From NCBI GenBank assembly GCA_902478605.1, contig CABSLQ010000073.1:1-12914 (forward strand): a DNA stretch of 12,914 bases. Reading direction: 5' to 3'. The notes under the pieces are model-generated. The model made no database searches. It had not been told where the DNA came from and saw only the letters and a list, made by a program, of their open reading frames with translations. This document shows, in pieces, positions 7,901 through 12,914 of the stretch. Position 1 is the first letter of the stretch. Each line of letters begins with the position of its first letter. Source of the stretch: an uncultured Oscillospiraceae bacterium (lineage in GTDB: Bacteria > Bacillota > Clostridia > Oscillospirales > Acutalibacteraceae). Both the position numbers and the translations under genes were made by a program.

Positions 7901-8121
7901 GCGGGGAGCCAGCCACAGAGGAAATGAGCGAAGTTCCGGCATCCCCAACCGAAAATGAGTCCCCGGCAGAAACCGCCTCATCCACTGTCGCTTCACAGCC
8001 GGAAAGCGGGACAACAAGCCCGACCGGCGAGCCCACGGTTCCTTCTGCTGTGCCGGGAGAGGAGACCTCTGCCCCGACCACATCTGCGGCAGAGGAATTA
8101 CGAAATATCGGTTCGACCTGA
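7898..8121 (+). pseudogene. Ser/Thr/Pro/Glu-rich coding remnant
   Basis: An open frame runs from within the hairpin cluster to the stop at 8119-8121. Its first part is only the translated repeat; from about 7898 it encodes some 70 residues rich in Ser, Thr, Pro, Glu and Ala (MSEVPASPTENESPAETASS and onward), ending EELRNIGST. This composition resembles the wall-spanning linker of the protein encoded at 375-1058, without signal peptide, folded domain or sorting tail. No ribosome binding site precedes ATG 7924 or ATG 7744. I read it as the leftover of a surface-protein gene cut by the repeat on the left and perhaps by the mobile element on the right. It could also be non-coding. Confidence 0.35.
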
Positions 8122-8179
8122 CCCAATGACAAGATTTAACCCACAGGCAGAACCGTCTCATATTTTCGTTTGCTAAACA

Positions 8180-8227
8180 GGCCGAAACCAGGCGGGAGTC
8201 AATTTTGACTCCCGCCTGGTTTCGGCC
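8180..8227. terminator. Perfect 23-bp-arm palindrome between convergent regions
   Basis: Bases 8180-8202 are the exact reverse complement of 8205-8227 (core AGTCAATTTTGACT, outer arm GGCCGAAACCAGGCGGG). It lies between the + strand remnant ending at 8121 and the leftward operon ending at 8400, which suits a bidirectional transcription stop. The + strand side is followed by CTTTCTGCTTG, only mildly T-rich; the minus side by TGTTTAG. It could also mark the end of the mobile element. The rest of 8122-8399 holds only the small frames listed separately. Confidence 0.55.
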
Positions 8228-8272
8228 CTTTCTGCTTGTTCTGCACGTCGCTTCTGCCGCCGCAGAATCTCC

Positions 8273-8392
8273 TCACAGAACCCCTCGGTATCGGATTTTC
8301 TCCATGAGTGGTTGATTTGCCTTTTTAAAGCATATCACAGTACATTCTCCCCGAAAGAAGCATCTTGTGTTTACACCTGTTCCCATCCCCAT
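8273..8392 (-). CDS. Possible 39-residue small protein after the leftward operon
   Basis: A frame from ATG 8392 to TGA 8273-8275 encodes 39 residues (starts MGMGTGVNTRCFFRGECT, ends MEKIRYRGVL). It follows the stop of the RusA-like gene by 7 bases. No Shine-Dalgarno is seen. An overlapping minus-strand frame (about 8334-8173) encodes a basic, helix-like segment (EEILRRQKRRAEQAERAE) and ends inside the palindrome at 8180-8227; a single frameshift would join the two. It may be a degenerate gene tail of the mobile element. Function unknown. Confidence 0.22.
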   Translation of the reverse strand: MGMGTGVNTRCFFRGECTVICFKKANQPLMEKIRYRGVL

Positions 8393-8399
8393 GACATTT

Positions 8400-9008
8400 T
8401 CAAAAACGCATGGTTTCATGCTCTTCAAGCTGCCGTAATCTGTCGAAATCAAAAATTCGGATCACCGTACTCCCTTCCTGACCCCAGCTCCCAATCACGG
8501 AAAAGGCCATATGTTCCATATTGTCATCCTCGAAAAAGATGCCTTTCAGATTGTTGAGGATGATCTGGATAGCCCGGTTGGAGGTATCCCACGCCTGGGC
8601 GTTATGGCTTCCTCTTGGCGTCACAATCCGGATCGCCACAAAGGCTTTTTCAAAATAGGGCAGCGGTTCCTGCCGTGCCGCCTCCGAGATAGCCGCACGG
8701 AGCATGGCCTTCCAGTGTTCTTCCACGGCTTCGGTCAGCCGCTTCATGGCAGGCAGCGGCTCACGGATCGTCAGCGTCACCATGCCGTCCGTATCCTTGC
8801 CGCCGCTCTGCCGTTCGGCAAGGGTTCGCTGCTCCGGCTCTGCCGGATGACTGCCAAATGTTTCCCTGTCATATATCACGGCCAACTCCTGGCTCATCAG
8901 CCACAGTGTCTCATCATACATCCGGTGCAGCTGCTTTTGTGTAGGCTCTCCCTCGTCAGGAAGGCAGCGGCCGATTGCCGCCAGCGTCTTTTTAAGATCG
9001 GTATACAT
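8400..9008 (-). CDS. RusA-like fold protein with altered active-site positions, mobile-element associated
   Basis: 202 residues. I choose ATG 9008 (MYTDLKK) because GGAGGG (9025-9020) precedes it; an in-frame longer form from 9056 lacks a site. It overlaps the end of the upstream gene by 17 bases. Residues about 76-175 follow the RusA Holliday-junction resolvase layout: a PLPAMKRL loop (84-91), a long helix, a strand (AFVAIRIV, 122-129), then SNRAIQIILNNLKGIFFEDD (143-162), matching RusA D-x-DN..K...D.L.G....DD. The final DD (161-162) and one early Asp (141) remain, but the central Asp and Lys positions read Ser143 and Ile/Gln, and the helix Asp reads Asn. It may bind DNA junctions without cutting them, or use other residues. 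Residues 1-75 are an extra N-terminal region. From memory such proteins are annotated as a DUF (possibly DUF6100) in Clostridia; unchecked. Confidence 0.75.
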   Translation of the reverse strand: MYTDLKKTLAAIGRCLPDEGEPTQKQLHRMYDETLWLMSQELAVIYDRETFGSHPAEPEQRTLAERQSGGKDTDGMVTLTIREPLPAMKRLTEAVEEHWKAMLRAAISEAARQEPLPYFEKAFVAIRIVTPRGSHNAQAWDTSNRAIQIILNNLKGIFFEDDNMEHMAFSVIGSWGQEGSTVIRIFDFDRLRQLEEHETMRF

Positions 9009-10056
9009 AGATACACAATCCCTCCAATCCGCACAATTCCGGATACATCTCCACAATAGGCTGATCCTCTTTGTGGACGTATATCTCGATTGTGACTGTA
9101 TAATAGCCTGGTTCAGCCTGCTGTGTCAGATAGGTCTTTGCTGCCGAAAAGAAACGGACATATTTCAGCAGGTCGGAAGCTGGGTTGACAAAGAGGCGGC
9201 GGGAATATGACTCAATATCCCCGATCCCCAGGCCGCCGGACAATGTGCCGCCGTTGCTTTCGCACAGCTGGCGGATATATTCTGCTTCTTCCAGAATCCG
9301 CTGCAGGCTCACCGTCAGAGTTTCCCGCGTTGTCAGAAAAACGTGCTCATAGGTAGCCCGCAGCTTAATGGGCGACCGAGACCACCGCACGGGCCTGTCG
9401 CGTTCAACACAGCTGTCCCGGAGCAGCTGCCGGCGGTTCCACATGGTCTGCCGGATGATGTTCCGGGCCGCGGTAATCCTGGCATTCTGCCGGCAAACAA
9501 GGAGCATCCCCGTAGCCTTTGTTGCATAGCTGCCGTACCGTGTGTAAAACAGCGAGCCTTCCGCCCGCACCTGCCACTCCATCGCCCCATCTCCGATATC
9601 ATAAACGGCCAGCCGGTGCTGCCCTGCCATCAGCATCCCTGTAAAGCGGGTAGTGGACAGGATGCCGTGGGCAATGTTCCGCCAACAGGCGGAGGGGATA
9701 AAGTACGGCTCATCCCTGTCCCGGCGTTCTCCAAAGCAGGGGATACCGCTTCGCTCCATCAGCGCCGCCATACGGGATACCGCCATCACCCGGCGGCGCT
9801 CTGCAGCACCGCCTCCGGCGGAGATCAGCGGCGTGATGTCCGGAAACAGGGCGCGTCCCTTCGCCAGAATAGACACACTGCCATCCTTTTGCCTGGAAAC
9901 ATACTTGTTTTTTGTCAAAGGCCGAAAGGCGTAGGACAATGCCGTGCGGTCTCCCGTATGATCTGTGTCTAACATTTCCAAACAGTCCGGGTATGCCAAC
10001 ATCTGAAAGCGTGCCAGATGCCGGAGCAACCCTATTTGATTCTTATGCAGCTTCAT
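8992..10056 (-). CDS. 354-residue mobile-element protein with winged-helix-like N-terminus
   Basis: Start chosen at ATG 10056 (MKLHKNQIGL), 6 bases after GGGAGGAA; the open frame extends to a GTG at 10176 but that has no ribosome binding site and would cross an RNA hairpin. Residues 1-75 resemble a winged helix (MKLHKNQIGLLRHLARF, then TKNKYVSRQKDGSVSI as the wing). Residues 118-190 form a compact mixed domain (CWRNIAHGILSTTRFTGML, LAVYDIGDGAMEW, ATGMLLVCRQ). The C-terminal third (about 245-354) is separate, with a helix (RILEEAEYIRQLCES) and strands (YYTVTIEIYVH). The layout recalls replication-relaxation-type proteins of conjugative elements, and from memory such proteins may be listed as DUF5697; neither is verified. 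No catalytic motif is certain. It lies in a leftward operon, downstream of the HTH protein and overlapping the RusA-like gene, so a DNA-handling role in element maintenance is a reasonable inference. Confidence 0.8.
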   Translation of the reverse strand: MKLHKNQIGLLRHLARFQMLAYPDCLEMLDTDHTGDRTALSYAFRPLTKNKYVSRQKDGSVSILAKGRALFPDITPLISAGGGAAERRRVMAVSRMAALMERSGIPCFGERRDRDEPYFIPSACWRNIAHGILSTTRFTGMLMAGQHRLAVYDIGDGAMEWQVRAEGSLFYTRYGSYATKATGMLLVCRQNARITAARNIIRQTMWNRRQLLRDSCVERDRPVRWSRSPIKLRATYEHVFLTTRETLTVSLQRILEEAEYIRQLCESNGGTLSGGLGIGDIESYSRRLFVNPASDLLKYVRFFSAAKTYLTQQAEPGYYTVTIEIYVHKEDQPIVEMYPELCGLEGLCIYVYRS

Positions 10057-10078
10057 TTTGTTCCTCCCTGTAAACAGT

Positions 10079-10130
10079 TCGGGCGACACAAGAACAGCTC
10101 TATCCGAAAAGCCGTTCCTGTGCCGCCCGA
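10079..10130 (-). promoter_or_regulatory. RNA hairpin in the leader of the 354-residue gene
   Basis: Read on the minus strand, 10130-10111 pairs with 10098-10079 in 20 consecutive pairs around a 12-base loop. Three of the pairs are G-U and exist only in the minus-strand transcript; on the + strand they are A-C mismatches. The hairpin lies in the 141-base gap between the HTH gene and the next gene and ends about 11 bases before the Shine-Dalgarno, a place suited to translation control, RNA processing or message stability. Confidence 0.7.
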
Positions 10131-10197
10131 TGTGTTTGTGTGATCGTTTCCGCAGAATATAACCGTCCCCTCGCACAAAGCGCTTTCAGATAATGGT

Positions 10198-10431
10198 TTA
10201 GATGTCGTTATATTCTTCGCTGCACAGGAGCTTAATCAGCGGCTCCGTGTAGATGCGGACATATCGCTGCCTGGTACCGATGTCGGCGCCAATGGAAGCA
10301 AAAGGTTCCCGCCCCTCGGCCACCAGCCAGGAGAGCTGGCGGGCTGATACGCCGAGAAACGGCGCGGCAATCTTTACAGGCATATGGTTGGGGTATTCCC
10401 GCCGCAGTTTTTCAGCCGTCTTTTTGTCCAT
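10198..10431 (-). CDS. Excisionase-like small HTH protein
   Basis: 77 residues from ATG 10431, with AAAGGAG 9 bases upstream; a longer in-frame ATG at 10467 has no such site. Residues 19-50 contain a helix-turn-helix signature (MPVKIAAPFLGVSARQLSWL) followed by a basic wing-like segment (IGTRQRYVRIY) and a final helix, the shape of small MerR/Xis-type DNA-bending proteins used by mobile elements to direct excision. It overlaps the preceding 61-residue gene by 20 bases and shares its leftward transcript. An alternative is a plain transcriptional regulator or a replication accessory factor; the nearby serine recombinase makes a role in excision control the favoured inference. Serine recombinases often use unrelated direction factors, so this needs a direct homology check. 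Confidence 0.7.
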   Translation of the reverse strand: MDKKTAEKLRREYPNHMPVKIAAPFLGVSARQLSWLVAEGREPFASIGADIGTRQRYVRIYTEPLIKLLCSEEYNDI

Positions 10432-10597
10432 CTGCGTGATCTCCTTTCCCCATGCACCACTGCTCAAAGGCCGCCTTGTTCTCCGGATTCTTATAGAACC
10501 GGAGAACGGCCTCCAGGAATGTAGCGCACAGTATTTTCTGTTCCATCCGGGGAATGGTTTTCGGTATAATTCTTATTGTTGACTCTTTTGCAATCAT
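10412..10597 (-). CDS. 61-residue protein, first gene of the leftward operon
   Basis: The frame from ATG 10597 encodes 61 residues (MIAKESTIRIIPKTIPRMEQ, then a helix-rich KILCATFLEAVLRFYKNPEN and a basic, polar tail). No good Shine-Dalgarno precedes ATG 10597 (AATTGAG) or the internal ATG 10546, so the start is uncertain. It lies about 70 bases after a strong minus-strand promoter and overlaps the HTH gene by 20 bases, so coupling is likely. I do not recognise a family; the amphipathic helix and basic tail would suit a small protein-protein or DNA-binding adaptor. Confidence 0.5.
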   Translation of the reverse strand: MIAKESTIRIIPKTIPRMEQKILCATFLEAVLRFYKNPENKAAFEQWCMGKGDHADGQKDG

Positions 10598-10609
10598 CTC
10601 AATTCATTA

Positions 10610-10637
10610 TCGATTTTGTTGACTTTTGGGGTATAAT
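10610..10637 (+). promoter_or_regulatory. Second, weaker rightward promoter candidate
   Basis: TCGATT (10610-10615), 16 bases, TATAAT (10632-10637). GTTGAC follows the -35 box at 10618-10623, as at the promoter at 10736. It faces the leftward promoter, and the two predicted starts (about 10644 and 10663) would give overlapping opposed transcripts. The -35 match is modest. Confidence 0.35.
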
Positions 10638-10669
10638 AAAAACCATTCCCAATCAAGAAGGATGAAATC

Positions 10670-10698
10670 ATTATAACGAATAACAGTTCAAAAATCAA
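10670..10698 (-). promoter_or_regulatory. Promoter of the leftward mobile-element operon
   Basis: On the minus strand TTGATT (10698-10693) and TATAAT (10675-10670) are separated by exactly 17 bases, a near-consensus sigma-A promoter. Transcription would start near 10663 and leave a leader of about 65 bases before ATG 10597. The downstream flank of the -35 box (TTGATTTTTGAAC) resembles the motif found at the rightward promoters. Confidence 0.7.
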
Positions 10699-10735
10699 CA
10701 TATTAAAAATAATTCTGCTTTTTATATAAAAGGTA

Positions 10736-10764
10736 TTGATTTCGTTGACGTTATGTGCTTTAAT
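10736..10764 (+). promoter_or_regulatory. Promoter of the regulator-recombinase operon
   Basis: TTGATT (10736-10741), a 17-base spacer, and TTTAAT (10759-10764) preceded by TGC, an extended -10 element. The start would lie near 10771, giving a leader of about 25 bases before ATG 10796 and placing AAAGGAGG (10781-10788) in the transcript. GTTGAC (10744-10749) in the spacer is a candidate operator half-site, probably for the regulator encoded just downstream. Confidence 0.6.
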
Positions 10765-10795
10765 AAGATTGAGCCTAACAAAAGGAGGACGCCAT

Positions 10796-11434
10796 ATGAC
10801 CGGAAAAGAGCGAAAAGCGCGGCAGGAAGCATTTGAACATATCCCCGAAGTCGAATTGGAATACATGGATTTCGGAACCCGTATCCGTCAGCTTCGCTCG
10901 GAAATGGGGATGTCCCAGGTGGAGTTTGCGGAAAAACTGGGTTTATCCAAGCAGATTTTAAGCCTTTATGAAGCGGGGAAACGGTCTCCCAAAATCGCGC
11001 AGGTAAAAAAATTCGCAGAAATATTGAAAGTATCAGTGGATTACCTGTTAGGGGACTCGGCGGAGGAAGCAGCCTTTTATTCCGTCTGTTCGACCCAGGA
11101 GAAGCCGTTTTACAAAATTTTTATTGAAGTGACGGATCAGATGGGGCTGAATATTCCGGAGACTGTCCGAGTTACGGGGCTGACAGACCGGCAGGTGAGG
11201 ACGATTATAACCCGGCGGATGAAAGAGGCCCCGCTTCCCATTGCCCTTCAGCTCTCCGACACGCTGGATGTACCGCTGGAGGTCTGGGCCGGTACGCTTC
11301 CTTACCATCCCCATCCTCTTTCGGCAGAAGCCGTCGAAGTGGCGAAAGCTTACGAGCGTGCCGACATTAAGGACAAAAACACGGCTCGGCTGGCACTGAA
11401 TCTGGAATTGGTTAAGGAGGCAAAGCAAGAATGA
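10796..11434 (+). CDS. XRE-family regulator with two helix-turn-helix domains
   Basis: 212 residues from ATG 10796, which has AAAGGAGG 7 bases upstream; an ATG at 10736 in frame lies inside the promoter and is rejected. Residues 26-86 are a classical Cro/C1-type HTH (FGTRIRQLRSEMGMSQVEFA, then LSKQILSLYEAGKRSP and VSVDYLLG). Residues 105-166 repeat the same layout more distantly (MGLNIPETVRVTGLTDRQVR, then LSDTLDVPLEVWAG), suggesting a second HTH fold. The tail (LSAEAVEVAKAYERADIKDK) is typical of phage and element repressors of Firmicutes. Its stop overlaps the recombinase start (ATGA, 11431-11434), so regulator and recombinase are coupled. It probably represses its own promoter and the divergent operon through the GTTGAC-type sites between them; that is inferred from position. 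Confidence 0.88.
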   Translation: MTGKERKARQEAFEHIPEVELEYMDFGTRIRQLRSEMGMSQVEFAEKLGLSKQILSLYEAGKRSPKIAQVKKFAEILKVSVDYLLGDSAEEAAFYSVCSTQEKPFYKIFIEVTDQMGLNIPETVRVTGLTDRQVRTIITRRMKEAPLPIALQLSDTLDVPLEVWAGTLPYHPHPLSAEAVEVAKAYERADIKDKNTARLALNLELVKEAKQE

Positions 11435-12914
11435 ATGCCGTTGTCTATGCCCGCTACTCCAGCCACCGGCAGGGGGAGCAGTCTATCGAGGGGCAGATTG
11501 CGGAGGCAAAAAAATATGCGGCGGCACACGGTCTGACTATCATCCAGGAATACTGCGACCGGGCACAGACAGGCAAAAACGACAACCGGGAGCAGTTCCA
11601 GCTTATGCTGGCTGATGCTGCGAAGCACGCCTTTGACGCGCTGATCGTCTGGAAGACAGACCGTATTGGCCGCAACAAGGAGGAGATTGCTCTTAACAAG
11701 TACCATTTGAAAAAGAACGGTGTAAAAATCCACTATATTGCAGAAACGATTCCCGACACGCCGGAGGGCATTATTCTGGAGGCGGTCATCGAGGGGATGG
11801 CAGCCTATTACTCCGAGCAATTATCCCAGAACATCCGGCGGGGCCAGCGGGCCAGTGCAGCCAAGGCCCAGAGCACCGGTGGGAACCGACCTTTGGGGTA
11901 CAAGACCGATGCAGACAAAAAGTTTGTCATCGACCCGGAAACCGCTCCCACCGTGAAACTGGTATTCGATCTGTATGCCCAGGGCAAAACTATATCACAG
12001 ATTATCCGTATCCTGAACGAAAAAGGGCTGCGGACCCTGCGTGGGCGACCCTTCACCAACAATAGCCTGCGCACCATGCTGAAAAACGAAAAGTATATCG
12101 GCGTCTACACCTATAAGGATGAAATTAGAATAGAGGATGCCATCCCGCCCATCGTGGAACCGGAAACCTTTTACAAGGTGCAGGAAATGCTGAAATACAA
12201 TCAGAGGGCGGCGGCGCATAAGAATGCCAAGGCCGACTATCTGCTGACGGAAAAGCTGTTCTGCGGCAAGTGCGGGGCAATGATGGTAGGGGTCAGCGGT
12301 ACCAGCAAGACAGGGACAAGGCATCACTATTACTACTGTACCGAGCAGCGGAAAAAGAAATGTGTCAAAAAGCCGGTGCGCCGGGTATGGATAGAACGTC
12401 TTGTGTTGGAATATGTGATAGCCCTTGTGCAAGACAAGGATCTCTTGGACTTTATCGCAGAAAACACGTATCAATACTATCTGGCCCAGAACACGGAAAC
12501 GTCCTATACCGAATCGCTCCGGAAAGCGCTGAAGGAGGTGGAAAAGGCTACTGCCAACCTGATCCGGGCGATAGAGGCCGGTATCTTCAACGAGGCCACC
12601 AAGCAGCGTATGGAAGAACTGGACAAGCAGAAGGCCGAACTGAAAGACGCTTTGAAGGCGGCAAAGCTGCGGGAGGATCTGGGCCTGAGGAAAGAGCATA
12701 TCCTCTATTTCCTGCACAGGTTTGCGGATATGGATTATACCGACGAAGCCTGCCAGAAACAGCTGATAAAAACCTTTGTGAATGCGGTTTTTGTTTACGA
12801 TGATAAGGTTGTGCTGACTTTCAATTATTCCGGTGACGACCGTACCGTCACCCTCAGGGAGATTGATGCCGGATTACAGCATGGCGTTCGTCTGCCCCGC
12901 GCCTTGTGCCACCA
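11431..12914 (+). CDS. Large serine recombinase, 3' end outside the window
   Basis: 494 codons are visible with no stop before the right edge. AAGGAGG (11414-11420) precedes ATG 11431 by 10 bases. Residues 1-145 are the resolvase-type catalytic domain: Y6-A-R8-Y-S10-S11 with Ser10 as the likely nucleophile, then SIEGQ and WKTDRIGRN. Residues about 150-250 are the recombinase DNA-binding domain (NRPLGYKTD, LRTLRGRPFTNNSLRTML, NEKYIGVY). A zinc ribbon follows with C278-x2-C281 and C303-x7-C311. Residues about 357-415 form a basic coiled coil (LRKALKEVEKATANLIRAIE), the part that holds two dimers together in the synapse. The protein should cut and rejoin attL/attR and attP/attB sites of the element to which the leftward operon belongs. 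Large serine recombinases usually have about 500-550 residues, so the end should lie shortly beyond the window. The catalytic residues seen are intact. Confidence 0.93.
   Translation, partial: MNAVVYARYSSHRQGEQSIEGQIAEAKKYAAAHGLTIIQEYCDRAQTGKNDNREQFQLMLADAAKHAFDALIVWKTDRIGRNKEEIALNKYHLKKNGVKIHYIAETIPDTPEGIILEAVIEGMAAYYSEQLSQNIRRGQRASAAKAQSTGGNRPLGYKTDADKKFVIDPETAPTVKLVFDLYAQGKTISQIIRILNEKGLRTLRGRPFTNNSLRTMLKNEKYIGVYTYKDEIRIEDAIPPIVEPETFYKVQEMLKYNQRAAAHKNAKADYLLTEKLFCGKCGAMMVGVSGTSKTGTRHHYYYCTEQRKKKCVKKPVRRVWIERLVLEYVIALVQDKDLLDFIAENTYQYYLAQNTETSYTESLRKALKEVEKATANLIRAIEAGIFNEATKQRMEELDKQKAELKDALKAAKLREDLGLRKEHILYFLHRFADMDYTDEACQKQLIKTFVNAVFVYDDKVVLTFNYSGDDRTVTLREIDAGLQHGVRLPRALCH

Larger units (their letters stand above)
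8400..12914. mobile_element. Part of a serine-recombinase integrative element
   Basis: The divergent pair of operons (leftward: small protein, HTH, 354-residue protein, RusA-like; rightward: XRE regulator and large serine recombinase) forms a unit unlike the surface-protein genes on the left. Neither end is proven: the left end probably lies between 8122 and 8400, possibly at the palindrome 8180-8227; the right end is outside the window, likely just after the recombinase gene. No relaxase, coupling protein, transfer system or cargo gene is visible, so it is either a small non-autonomous element or one end of a larger one. Confidence 0.65.

Noticed and set aside
8511..9059. 182-codon + strand frame opposite the RusA-like gene
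   Set aside because: Antisense shadow: the opposite strand has the better start signals, a recognisable fold pattern and operon context.
10057..10176. N-terminal extension of the 354-residue protein to GTG 10176
   Set aside because: No ribosome binding site precedes the GTG, the extension crosses the RNA hairpin, and ATG 10056 has a strong site.
10565..10570. TATAAT as a rightward promoter
   Set aside because: No -35 hexamer stands 16-18 bases upstream, and the site is inside the 61-residue leftward gene.
10594..10866. 90-codon minus-strand frame across the promoter hub
   Set aside because: It covers the AT-rich regulatory region and the regulator's start, has no ribosome binding site, and encodes no recognisable protein.

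Overview
The window looks like a piece of a Gram-positive gut Clostridia genome (Oscillospiraceae/Ruminococcaceae-like). Pointers are strong AAAGGAGG-type ribosome binding sites, moderately high GC in coding DNA, a GLUG-repeat surface protein, a QTGD-type cell-wall sorting tail and a Firmicutes-type large serine recombinase. Genus cannot be fixed from sequence alone.

Left part (1-7605): after a + strand terminator (about 150-177) and a short leader with a TATAAT box comes a two-gene operon for secreted proteins. The first gene (375-1058) encodes a 227-residue exported protein with an Ig-like head, a Ser/Thr linker and a C-terminal QTGD + membrane segment + Lys tail. The second (1051-7605) overlaps it by 8 bases and encodes a 2184-residue exported protein: signal peptide, PHP phosphoesterase domain with a full metal-ligand set, Ig-like domain, FN3-like domain, purple-acid-phosphatase-like metallophosphoesterase, a linker domain, and four blocks of about 300 residues of GLUG-type beta-helix repeats. 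The giant protein has no anchor of its own; the small one does. A surface partnership is plausible but inferred.

Middle (7606-8399): no convincing intact gene. It holds a perfect 12-bp hairpin, a run of five consecutive hairpins resembling a dispersed palindromic repeat, a Ser/Thr/Pro/Glu-rich coding remnant, a perfect 23-bp-arm palindrome, and small frames downstream of the next operon.

Right part (8400-12914): one side of a serine-recombinase mobile element. A leftward operon encodes a 61-residue protein, an excisionase-like HTH protein, a 354-residue protein with a winged-helix-like N-terminus, and a RusA-like protein that seems to have lost acidic active-site positions. A rightward operon encodes a double-HTH regulator overlapping (ATGA) a large serine recombinase that runs off the right edge. 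The AT-rich divergent region between them carries promoter boxes on both strands and repeated TTGATTT/GTTGAC motifs, a likely control switch. An RNA-type hairpin (20 pairs, three of them G-U only on the minus-strand transcript) precedes the 354-residue gene. No relaxase, coupling protein or cargo is visible, so the element is either small or continues beyond the window.
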